Position numbers and translations under genes: made by a program | Part shown: positions 1 to 9,793 of the stretch, in pieces | Numbering within the stretch: the first letter of the stretch is position 1 | Layout of the letters: every line of letters begins with the position of its first letter | Notes under the pieces: generated by a model | Database searches by the model: none | The model's input: the letters and a program-made list of their open reading frames with translations, nothing else | What the model was told of the DNA's origin: nothing | Assembly (NCBI GenBank): GCA_015679605.1 | Contig: JAAAVE010000564.1 | Span: 1-16,873 of the forward strand | DNA length: 16,873 bases | Direction of reading: 5' to 3' | Source: Podila epigama | Taxonomy: Eukaryota; Mortierellomycota; Mortierellomycetes; Mortierellales; Mortierellaceae

Positions 1-59
1 GCAACAACAGCAACAACAGCAACAACAGCAACAACAGCAACAACAGCAACAACAGTCGC

Positions 60-90
<31 letters not shown>

Positions 91-2928
91 TTTGCGCAGA
101 GCGCCGATGGCACCTCCATCTCCCATGCCGAGTCAACAGCCAATGTCACAGCTGCAATCACACTCGGGAACCATGAACCCACCGCCGGGATTGGGGTCGA
201 ATATGAGTACCAATTTGAATACTCGTGGAGGTGGGCGTAGAGAGAGATCAAGCTCTGTGGCAGGACAAGGAGGAACAAGTCTAAAGCAGCAACAGCAGCA
301 TGATGATTCTAGTTCTGGAGGCTCGCATGGAATGCACACTCACAATAGTGATTCAGGAACCGCTTATCATCGGTCCTCCCAACAGTCCGAGAGCGATACC
401 AAAGAACATAAATCGCGGAAAGAAGGCCGCGAGCGAAGTCGGCGTTCAAGGCGACAGGCTGGTGGGTCAACATCTACAGAACAACAACAACAACAGGCGA
501 ATGTCTCTGGATACAAAGAGGATACCAACAGCAGTAGCGATGGATCTCTTAAGCCAACACATCGGGTCATTGTAGATCCCAATAGTTTTCAGCGCCAAAT
601 TCTGCAATCAAGTCCAAACCTCGGAAGAGATGGAAATAGCGTGGGATTAAGTGGAGTGAATGAAAGAAAATTCAAACATGATGACGATGCTCCAACGCCG
701 CGTAGTAACCCTGATGGTTCAGAGTCCATGAAATCGAGTCGAAGGCAGGCTGCTGCAAACAGAGCCGTTTATTCATGGCAGGGTACAAGCTCTAATCAGC
801 AGCAGCAGCAGCAACAACAACAAGAGCAGCTAGAACAACATCAGCAAGAACAACATTATGCACAATTCCAAGCCAAGCGGCAACAGCCACATGAACTACA
901 GCAGCAGCATCAACTTTTCCAACAGCAGGCATTGCGTGGCTCGGCCGGCTCATTTTCTCAGCCCGGACTACGTGACACTCGTACAATGGTGACAGGGGGA
1001 CCCAATAATGGCCCCGTTTCGGCTGGTGGACGGATTGCACAAGGAACGCCAATTGTCGGCGTCCCTCCCCCCATGACTGAGCATTGTGTAAAGCTTATGA
1101 CGGATCATGGCAAGATTCCTGAGGGTGTTGAGCAGGTAAGCCTTTTTTTTCTTCTAGAATGCCATTGGCTGCACCATTAACGTATTGAATCCATATGTTA
1201 TATCTCTCAGCTCCGACAAACACACTCATCATGACTTGAACCTTTATCCTCTCTCAACAACAACATTAATAGTGGTTCTCAGAACACCCAGGGCACTTTG
1301 TGGTAGGAGTTTTGGGAGGCCAAGGGGTGGGCAAATCGTCACTTTTGTCTTCCTTCTGCCCAAAGCCTGATTCGTTCCCCAAACAACCACCCCATATGGC
1401 TTCTGTGGCAGGATATCAAACGTCAGGAATCGACATGTTCATTACACCAGAGAGGATGGTGCTCCTCGACACGGAGCCAATCTTTAGTATGTCGAGTTTG
1501 GAGGACGCGCTACGGAACGACCGGATCACAGATGGTGTCCCTGTTGACATGTGGCTGGACCATCAAGCATTGCTTGTGACATCATTTCTGTTATCTGTCT
1601 GCAATGTAGTCGTGGTCATGGTGGACGAGAGCAACCACTGGACCGGCACGACCAGAGTATTCAAGCTACTTCAACGTGTAGAACTCATGATGAAGGCCCT
1701 CTCGTTATCTAATTCGGGAGCAAATGCAACAGCCGGTGTTGTTGGTGGATCTGGAGGTGCGAATGGCGCTGGTGGCGCTGGTGTCCCTATTGCTGGCCCC
1801 AATCTAGAAGGACTTGGTGATTGGTGTGCAGACATTGGTAAGTGAAGTTACTGTCATAAAAAGGTCATTGAAAGAGACGAGGAGTGAAAGAGAAAGAGAG
1901 ATACCTGGATTAACATGATGTCCCCCATCCCACAGTCATAGTGTCAAATAAGGTGCCAGTGATGAGGTTTGGTGTTGAGCATTATCAAAGACGAGCCCAT
2001 GAACTAGCAAATCTGTTTCAACATAGCCAGCTCCAAATGTTTGCATCCATCAACATGCCATCGACCTACATGAGGTTCGAGGGAGCCTTTAACGAGACCA
2101 TGTCGAACTCGGCATCGGGCTTGACAGCGCCATCGGATAGTACGTCGACAATGTCACTTTCAGATAATCAACAACATTCAATGCAAGCATCTGCAACACC
2201 ATCATCTTCGAAACCAAGGCCAACGAGTACGAGTAGCGGTGTAGCGGAAGGAGTGGAAACGTCGGCCAAGACAGATGGATCTGTACCCATGATCAAGAAT
2301 GAAAAATCGACACAAACGCTCAACTATATTATCCTGCCATTTGACTCATCGCTTGCATCCCCTTCACAATATTCCCACCACGGCTCGACAGCATCTACGG
2401 TACCAACATTTTCTCCGTCAGTGTCTCATCAGACGGCCTCCACATCTTTGTCACGCTCAAACCAGCTTTTCGAGTCTATTCCGTTGAGATCGCCATTTGC
2501 GGCCCTAAACCGCGCTACAGTATTTGGTTCTTCTCATCCGGACCATGACCTGTTTGCCAAAGTCATTCAAGACCAAGAACGGTCAAAGGTCTGGACCCGA
2601 GGGCTTCGGAACAAGATCCTGTCACTCTCCATGCGCCCTCAAGGCGGGCCCGCGCTTGGCCCACGGAACCGACCTGGCACTGTCTCGGAGAGAGAATGGT
2701 AAGACACACAGCATTTTTTTTATTCCTCCGTCATCTTCATGCGAATGACATGCAGCCAAAGGCTTTGGAACCGCTTGAAGGTCCCGTTCAACTAACTTTT
2801 ATTTTTTTGCTCTGACTTGATTTTGACTTTTTAGGCTTCGGTATGCTGGTCGAGTATGGGAAACTATTCGAAAGGCAGAGTTTTTGGGAGAATATATCCG
2901 TGCAGCCAAGGTTTCGCGAGATGGATAG
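1..2928 (+). CDS. SMG9: SMG9 homologue, nonsense-mediated mRNA decay factor (5' partial)
   Basis: In animals SMG9 pairs with SMG8 and holds the SMG1 kinase, which phosphorylates UPF1 during nonsense-mediated decay. Exons: 2-1135, 1273-1837, 1936-2698, 2835-2928. Introns are GT-AG, 98-137 nt. The frame is already open at the window edge, so the start codon lies outside; at least 851 codons remain, against about 520 in human. The first 378 or so residues are low-complexity, rich in Gln, Ser and Arg. A P-loop GGQGVGKS follows (residues about 393-400), then LLDTEPIFS, where a GTPase would have its DxxG motif, a hydrophobic VVVVMVDE strand, and SNK in the guanine-specificity position. This degenerate G domain is typical of SMG9. 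A Ser/Thr-rich insertion precedes the last conserved block. The short last exon encodes a helix beginning LRYAGRVWETIRK and ends in TAG. The first acceptor (TTAATAG before 1273) was chosen because it alone preserves the frame and gives the expected residues before the P-loop. Family assignment is firm; N-terminal extent is unknown. Confidence 0.88.
2..91 (+). repeat. CAA/CAG triplet repeat encoding polyglutamine
   Basis: Six perfect tandem copies of the 9-mer CAACAACAG (2-55) are followed by one TCG codon and ten CAA codons (59-88). All are in the SMG9 reading frame, so they encode about 28 Gln interrupted by one Ser. The tract runs off the left edge of the window. The 9-bp period suggests replication slippage, and length may vary between strains. 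Confidence 0.95.
797..932 (+). repeat. Second glutamine-rich tract in SMG9
   Basis: CAG/CAA codons encode nine consecutive Gln from 797. A Gln/His/Glu-rich stretch (QEQLEQHQQEQH and QQPHELQQQHQ) continues to about 932. The tract is in frame with the SMG9 exon and lies about 150 codons before the P-loop. Mixing of CAA and CAG codons suggests an older, less slippage-prone repeat than the one at the window edge. Confidence 0.85.
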
Positions 2929-3007
2929 TCTATTTCTTTGATTTATATTACTTTAAATATAAGTGGCAATTCCCAGAAGAAGAAGAAGAAAAAAAAAAGA
3001 ATGCCTT
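2929..3007. other. Short convergent intergenic spacer between SMG9 and PLD
   Basis: Only 79 bp separate the two stop codons, so the 3' UTRs and poly(A) sites of the two genes probably overlap. The spacer is AT-rich (a TTTATATTACTTTAAATATAA stretch) and ends in a GAAGAAGAAGAAG plus A-run stretch on the plus strand, which reads as a pyrimidine tract on the minus strand. No canonical AATAAA is present on either strand; AATATA on the minus strand is a possible weak signal. Confidence 0.6.
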
Positions 3008-6000
3008 CTATGTAAAAATCTCCATGGGTGTCACGACACCTTCGACAATTCCTCCGAGAAGATTCTCCTTTTGCAAGAACTTTGTGGGAAACTCGACCAA
3101 GTGGCCAGTGACGCGCTGAAGACGAGCAGTGACGTTCTCGACCGTTGCCCCTTCCATGACCACATGACCCGACATGACCTTTTTCGGGTCTGGCACAAAG
3201 GCTTTGTAATCCTCCCAGGTCTCGACATTATTGTCGGGAACACAGTGGAAGACCTCACGGAAGATCTCTGTATTGGTACGCGCTACGCGTTTCCACCATA
3301 AGTCGTAGAAATCGTCATGCAACGGGTCCATCACAATCTTATCTCCAGCCTTGGGGTCCTCGGCGGCTGCCCGCTTGGCTCCAAGACCGCCCTCGCCCTC
3401 GCACAAGGGTGCGTGCCACTGTTGAATGGCTTGAGACTCTTCCTCGTTCGGCATGTACACTTTCAAGTGGCCTCTCGAGTGCAAGCCGCGGCCAAATGAT
3501 TGTTGACGCGAACCTACCCCTGATGTTGTAGTGGTAGCTCGACCTGCAGTTGAGTGTGTGAATTGCTCTCCTGGTTGGTCTTGCTGCTGTTGCTCCTCTA
3601 GCTCTCGCAATCTTTGTTCAAGCTCCTGTTTCTCCTTCTCTCGTTGTTCGCGAGCAGCCTGAATGAGAGACCTACGTGTCTCTTCCGGATCCTTGTGTGG
3701 AGCATCCAAGTCGACTGGCAACACGCTGGCCCGAGTCACTACGTCGTGTTCCACATGAGGCAAAAGTCCTAAATGCTCCTTGAATAAGCTTGCCCGCAGA
3801 CTGTGTGCTAGCTTGCCTGCTTCAAACTATTTTTTTTTCAAGGTTGTGATGTAGAGAACGATAGAAACACACGTGGTTAATCTTTGTGACTCTGTACCTC
3901 TGTGCACTATGCCCATGCAAATAATGCGCAAGAAAAAAATATGCTTACAGGCTCGCCATTCATCATGGAAGGCACCTTCTCAGAGTCTTCAATGATAATC
4001 GCGATTTCAGAGTCCCGATATCCAAGCTGGGATCGGTCGTTGATGTTGGCTATTTTTTTACCCCCAAAATTTCGGAAAAAAGTATGTTTGTTGGGTTAAG
4101 AGAGAGTCAACAATGACACAAAAGACATATAAATAGTAATAATGAAAATAAAAAGAAATGAATGTTACCTGATCCAATAATAACAACTCGGTCATCGATA
4201 ATCATGAGTTTGCTGTGGATATACAGCTGCTCAGTGACAAAATCGTCCACTTCGTTCTCGACAATCGTATCATCCGACCCTTCTGAACCTTGCAAGGATG
4301 GCGCCTTGGATGAATCGTCACTGCTGCTACTGCTACTACTTTCACTATTAATGCTGTTAGCATCGTCAGCATCGTGCCTTTCATCCGAGCCGAGAGGTGC
4401 AGGCTCTACAATGGCCTCAGCTTCATTTCTTGCGGTCGCTTCCTGGATGGACAAGTTTTTGACACCATCACTCTCTGGTTCATCTTGATTGTGTTTGAAC
4501 AAACCAGATATCCTGTGTCTCGGTGGCACAAGTCCACCTTGTTCCTTGGGCTGACGGATTGTATTGACCGCGCTTCGCACAATGGTACCAAGGCCCTCCA
4601 CGAAATGAGTGTCGGTGTTATTAGGAGCAGACCCTTGGTAGTGTCGCTCCCTGGCGCGTCTTTCAGCTTCGCGTGTCTCCTCTCGAAGCTTTTGTGGGTC
4701 CACATTCCTCTCGAGCTCACGCTCGGTCGTCTTTGGCACGTATCCATGCTCGGTCTTTGCTGGATTCATTGCTTTTTTGGTGATACTGTCATCCCATGTG
4801 CATCCCTTGTCCGCTGCTAGGCGTTTTTCTTGAATAGCCCGAATCCTCGCTGCTGCTCGCCTGTTACGAGGAATAGGGCCTACCAAGTATTTGGTCGCCA
4901 AAGATTTGGACCGTCGAATCTCTCCGCCTTCAGCTACATTGGCTGCACGCACCTCAGCCGAGTTGCATGGCTCCGGCAGAGGTGAAGTCGCCTCTTCAGG
5001 GGCTTTAGGAGTTGACTTGAGTTCCAACTCGGCCTCCTTGACAGCCTCAGCAATCGCATCAAACTTGCCATGTTTAATCCGATCAAAGCTTCGCAGGCCG
5101 TAGAACCCAATGTACTGGTCGGGATCAATGCCGAGCGACACCAATTGTTCCAAGACGGAGTTTCCTCCACGACAGATGGACATGTACTGGAAGTGCATCA
5201 CCTTGCGTAGTGTACCAGCTTCGCTCGACATGATATCGGCCTCGAACGCTGGCATCAAAGGCATCACCACGATGATGCGGAACTTTTTGCCCTCAGTGTG
5301 AGCCCGAACAATCCTATTCACCAATGCAATACCAATCGTATTCTTGACATCTGGGTTTCCGTTCTCAGCAGCCAATGTCACTATGAGGAGTTGGATACAC
5401 ATATGTAAGAATGGATGATTAGATATGAAGCTATTTTTCAAAGCAAAAGAAAACGAACAACATAAATATAGACGCTTACCAAAGAATTGGTTCTCAATGT
5501 AGATAAAGTGCTCGGCCTTCTCAATGGAGCACAGATAGGCGTCTTGGATGGACCGCTCGAGATCCACACCTTGGGACCATTGGGTGCTGCTTCGAAGGAT
5601 CTGAACCTTTTGTGATCCAGTCCAACCCGATTCGTTACGAGTGCTGACAAACTCGCCCTTGGGTGTCAAAAACTTCATATGGGCCTTTTTCATACCCTTC
5701 TCGCGTTTCACAAAATTCCAGCGCTGAACGAAATGACGCGCAATGTCACGCGCTGGCTGACCTGCAACTCCAATGGACACGTCATGCCATGGCATGCGGC
5801 CCAGTAACTTTCTTTCAATCAAGTCAGTGTTATAGTCCTTGACTGGAAAACGGGACATCAAAGATAAAAAGAAAGGAAAGGAGATTAACAAGGATGCATA
5901 GGAAATTGTAGAAAGCATGACGCAACAGGCATATTTTATCATGGCTAGTACGAGAAGAATGAACGTACCGTTAACAAAATCTTTGATTCGTGGGTTGGAA

Positions 6001-8836
6001 TAATCTTGACCTGGCCAGATAGTTCCTTCTCCGGAAGGATGGTAGTCAGACAGCTGGTGGGTCCTGCTGTCATACCTTCCAAAGCACATGTCCAAACCGC
6101 CAATAAACGCCAAGCGACAATCAATCACGCAGATTTTCTGTAGAGAGAGGTAAGGTAAAAGCGCAAACTTTGTCAGTATCCAATGCAGTTGATTTTTTTT
6201 TTTTTTTTTTTTTTTTCTGGATTAACTTTGCTCTTTGTGCGAGTAGTACCTCGTGATGTGCCCAGAATTGAGTAGCATTGATGCTCAAGTGGTCTGGATG
6301 TCTTTGGACTATGCAAATTGATACATGTGTGAGAGGTGGATGCATGTGTAAGGAGAAAGAATCACTCAACGATACGAAACAAAAAATAGAAAGAAGAACA
6401 AAGAGACCCAAAAATAAGACTATGTGGCAAAACATGGTAGTACCTTGAATATTGGGATGAAGGTCTTGGAGCCACTTTTTTGTATGGGACGAGTCCAGTG
6501 TCAAGGCCAATGAGACTTCCTTGTATACGACAACATAAATCTTTACGCCTTCTCTAGCCTTTCTCTTCAGAAGGCGGTCCAGGCGAAACTGCTCATTCTT
6601 CTCTGGGGGCCGGCGAAGGTACTATTGTGTTATATTTGTGAGAATATATTAGTTGATTCTTCTTTGGAGCATGGTCACCTAGCCATGGTCCTAATCACTT
6701 TATATTTACCAGCTCAGGCGACAGCCACCAGTCCGCAATGTAAATCTCAGACTTTGCAGCAAGGATTGCATCGGACACGGCGTGAAAGTAGTCTTTGCCA
6801 TCGACGTAGTATCGAACCTTTGCATTCTCACGCTCAGGTGCAAAACTTCCAAACCGATGGACCTTGACCCAAGGGCTCGCCTGCTGCATCCGCTTAAAGT
6901 GCTCCATCCAGTCAAACATATCCTTGTTGTGCTCGCCTTTGATCTCGACGCGCTGACGGCTATTGCCGATCTCGACGTGATGGACATTGTAACCCATACT
7001 TTGCTCCTTGTGTTCGACATAAAACTTTTGGTCGAACATGATCACATCCCAACATTCATCCGAATGGCTCGAAGTGCAAAATGCCATATAAGAGTCGCGC
7101 AGAATTGCCCATGATTTGTCATATTGAGAAATGCCTGGAATCCCACAGAAGGTACGCCCATTGTCAATCACCTTGGTGTCGACGTATCCTTCTTTGCCTT
7201 TCCAGCCCATGTCCTTGGTCAACGATTGGGCAGAGATTTCGAGGAACTCGTAAAGGTCGTACACAACAGTGCCATTCAAGACCTGCAGGACCCGAAGCAG
7301 GTAGGCTTGAAGACCTTTGCGGCGCCTCAGATTCGACTCTTTGTCAGTGTCCTGTTCCTCGGGGGTGCTGAAGCCGAAAGAGGCTTTTGCGAATGAAAAG
7401 GCGCTTGTCACCTTTGTATATTTGCGAATAACACCAGATGGTCAGAATGGTGAGAATAGTCTTTAGTATTATGTATATGTCGAACGTGAACCCGAACGTT
7501 GAACCACAAGAACATCCGCCGAATGCGAAAATTTCTCTTACCTGGCTTGGGAAACTTGGTATGCCAGGGTACCGTTTTGCTGAAAGGGTCAAATGCAGTT
7601 TATAGAACTCGTAGAGTGTGCGGCGGATGACCCACTTGATGTCCCCGTACTGCAATTCGATACGGAAGAGGAGTTGCTTGCTCTGTTCGTCAAACTCTGA
7701 ATCAGCAACTGACAGCTAGAAACAGCAGATTTGCGACAAAAAGGTAGTGTGAGTAAATATATAAAGTAAAGTATGAGCACAGGCGATAGTAGAGGAATGA
7801 CTGAAGCCATCGCTCTTGGCAATGGACAATGAGCAATCACACATACCTTGAGCAACTGAAACAAGATAGGTGGCTAAAACGGATGGAAAGTGAACAGAGG
7901 CTGTTGGTGACATGACTATTTGCTTCAACAAAAGGAATAAAAAGGCATGCCCACTTACTGCTCGACGACCCTTCTCGTCTGTCCGCATGAGAAACACTGG
8001 GGCTGCAGCAATAGAGACCGCAAGAGAATCGACCGTATAGTCAGTGGTCTCGAGGTTGTTGGTGCGCCTTGAGGTCGTGAAGGCATTGGCGGCATGGCTC
8101 AGCGCAGATTCTTCGCGGGGCGGATGGTGCGCTGTGAGGGGTTCTGATAAGAGTGAGAACAATGTGTGTGAGTACCACGCTGTGTACATACAAACGAAAT
8201 GATACTCGCCAAAATCTTGCATGGGTGCTCACCTTGACTGTGTGTACTGCTAGCACTTCCTTCACGGCGAGAACGGTTGTGGAATTGGTCCATCAGCGTC
8301 GAGTACCAATGTCGGTGACCCACTACCTCAGCTGGCTCTTCAGTGTCAGAGTGTGTGTCTATACTGTGTGTGGATGATGATACTGTTTTCGTGCGTGAAG
8401 TCAAAGGGACCTGAAGATGTTGGGTTGCAGATGTGGAATGTGGTGTAGTAGGGAGGAGTGGTGGGGCATTGTCATTGTCGCTAGCACCTTCGTAGTCGTC
8501 ACCACTATAGCCATTGCCATGGTTAGCAATGTTAATTGTAGTAGCGTTATCGACAAGGTTCAAGTCGAGGCTGCTGGATTGGCTCTGGTCAGTCTTTTGG
8601 GCAAGTCGTACGCGATCGACGACATTGGCCAGCTTGAGACGCCGTTGGCCAGGTTCCTCGGCAGACTGATTTTCTGTGCCTAACTGCGCAAGAGGTGCGT
8701 CGACGTCGTTCATATCATCGTCTAATGTGGATAGATCTTCTGGCCTTGACTTGCTGCTGTACAAGTTGGTGGTGGCCACTGATGGTGAAGAGTTGCTGAT
8801 GGGCTGCTCATTCTCAGCATGGGCACTGAATTCCAT
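3008..8836 (-). CDS. PLD1: Phospholipase D with PX and PH domains (PLD1/Spo14 type)
   Basis: Hydrolyses phosphatidylcholine to phosphatidic acid and choline at membranes; in fungi and animals it is PI(4,5)P2-dependent and acts in trafficking and sporulation. Exons in transcript order: 8836-8233, 8143-7959, 7873-7847, 7715-7542, 7411-6710, 6621-6444, 6308-6250, 6137-5969, 5842-5480, 5380-4169, 4049-3949, 3826-3008. This gives 1530 aa with 11 GT-AG introns of 85-135 nt. Order of parts: disordered N terminus (1-260), PX (about 262-385), PH (about 400-505), first catalytic motif H642-x-K644-x4-D649, polybasic lipid-binding segment [15 protein letters not shown] (about 734-748), second motif H1209-x-K1211-x4-D1216 followed by [12 protein letters not shown], a C-terminal coiled-coil-like Glu/Gln segment, and the conserved terminus PMEIFT. 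A long charged insertion (about 921-1203) separates the motifs. Both HKD motifs are intact, so the enzyme should be active. The start is the first ATG of an open exon with weak sequence constraint and is less certain than the rest. Confidence 0.9.
6193..6216. repeat. 24-nt homopolymer (T on plus strand) in PLD intron 7
   Basis: An uninterrupted run of 24 T on the plus strand, so 24 A in the PLD transcript, lies in the 112-nt intron between the exon ending in HHE and the exon starting with KICVID of the first catalytic motif. A TACTGAC branch-point-like sequence and a pyrimidine-rich acceptor follow it on the minus strand, so it should not stop splicing. Run length may be a sequencing or strain variable. 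Confidence 0.9.
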
Positions 8837-8863
8837 GGTGAAAAGTGAATATGTTTAATATTT

Positions 8864-8881
8864 ATATTATTATAATAATAT
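8864..8881. repeat. 18-bp perfect AT palindrome upstream of PLD
   Basis: ATATTATTATAATAATAT equals its own reverse complement. It begins 28 bp upstream of the PLD start codon, so it probably falls in the 5' leader or core promoter. AT-only palindromes can arise by chance in AT-rich DNA, so a specific role is not shown. Confidence 0.7.
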
Positions 8882-8912
8882 TATTTTTTGCTTTTTTTTT
8901 TATAAGGTTTGA

Positions 8913-8924
8913 TTTGGCGCCAAA
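8913..8924. promoter_or_regulatory. Perfect E2F-type palindrome TTTGGCGCCAAA
   Basis: The 12-bp site is a perfect palindrome and matches the E2F/DP consensus TTTSGCGC on both strands. It lies 77 bp upstream of the PLD start codon in AT-rich surroundings. Early-diverging fungi are reported to keep E2F/DP factors that ascomycete yeasts have lost, so a functional site is plausible. The match is seen directly; use in vivo is inferred. Confidence 0.5.
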
Positions 8925-9636
8925 GGAATGAGTGTGGATGAGTGGTTGAATGAGAGAACAAGGGTGCTGGATTATAGATGGAGAAAGAGATGGAAGCAAG
9001 GTTGGGATGCGACTGATGTGAACAAGGCAAAGGAGAGGAAGAGAGAAAAAAGAGAGAGCGAGAGCGAGAAAGATGAAGGAGAAAGACAGAAAAAGTGATC
9101 CATCCCCCTTCCCTCCAAAAGGTACTGTTGGTATATATGCCCAATGTATGTATCATGTTTCCTCCACAACATGTATGAAAATCGAACGGCAACAACAACA
9201 ACAACGACGACAACAATGGCGCAGCGACAACAACAGCCCAAGGGATGATGATGACGATGGTCAAAGTCAGACCATGCATCCGCATTCTTCCTTTTTGTCA
9301 CGCCCAACCAACTGCCATGCTGTTTGTTGTCTTTGATCCTTGTGGATAGGGATGAGCATAACAAAAATGGGCGTGGATCTTTCGGCACCATTCCTCCTTT
9401 TGGACAGTCATCAGGTACGTATTCATTTCCTACGGAGAAAACAAAATCCAAGATTGAAAAAAAGGAAAATAAATGATCATTCATATCTTTTTTTTTTTCT
9501 TTTTTGCTTCGCCGTCTATGCCGTTATGGTTGGGGACTAGGAAAAAGGGAGGTAGGACAATTGCTTTTTTGTGCCAGTGCCCAAGAGAATCCTATTTTGG
9601 AAGTATAAACGATAATCCATCTTGAACACGTTTTTC

Positions 9637-9657
9637 TGTGTGTGTGTGTGTGTGTGT
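9637..9657. repeat. TG/CA dinucleotide microsatellite
   Basis: About ten TG units on the plus strand, followed by degenerate TG-rich sequence (TGCGCGTGAATGTGAATGCG and TGTGTGCGTGTG) to about 9690. On the desaturase coding strand this is a CA repeat starting about 137 nt beyond the stop codon, so it may lie in that gene's 3' UTR. Confidence 0.9.
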
Positions 9658-9793
9658 ATGCGCGTGAATGTGAATGCGTGTGTGCGTGTGTTGGTGTTTT
9701 CAATAGTGCCATTTTCAAGTTGTATCACGTATGATGTAGAACACCGTATAGTTTATGAAAGATGTGATCTGCAGCTACAGCTCAATCTACGAA

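Larger units (their letters stand above)
8837..9793. promoter_or_regulatory. Non-coding region: PLD upstream region and desaturase 3' flank
   Basis: No gene is supported here. Reading frames in this stretch are low-complexity (Ser/Leu/His runs) and match no family I recognise. The part next to 8836 should be the PLD promoter and leader: it holds an AT-rich palindrome, A/T runs, an E2F-like site and a purine-rich GAGA-type tract (about 8990-9095 on the plus strand). The part next to 9794 should be the 3' UTR and terminator of the desaturase, with the TG/CA repeat. A short CAA/CGA repeat (about 9189-9216) lies between them. Confidence 0.6.

Noticed and set aside
4162-4820. Open frames of 108 and 148 codons antisense to PLD
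   Set aside because: They lie opposite conserved PLD coding sequence and are explained as shadows of it.
6706-7396. Several open frames antisense or out of frame over the PX-PH region of PLD
   Set aside because: The 234-codon PLD exon on the minus strand explains the absence of stops; the others show no family resemblance.
9073-9336. 87-codon open frame on the plus strand with a Gln/Arg run
   Set aside because: It rests on a short CAA/CGA repeat; no domain and no supporting conserved block.
8881-9484. Open frames on the minus strand upstream of PLD (134 and 170 codons)
   Set aside because: They encode Ser/Leu/His/Val runs from purine- and CAA-rich DNA, have no recognisable domain and overlap each other in different frames.
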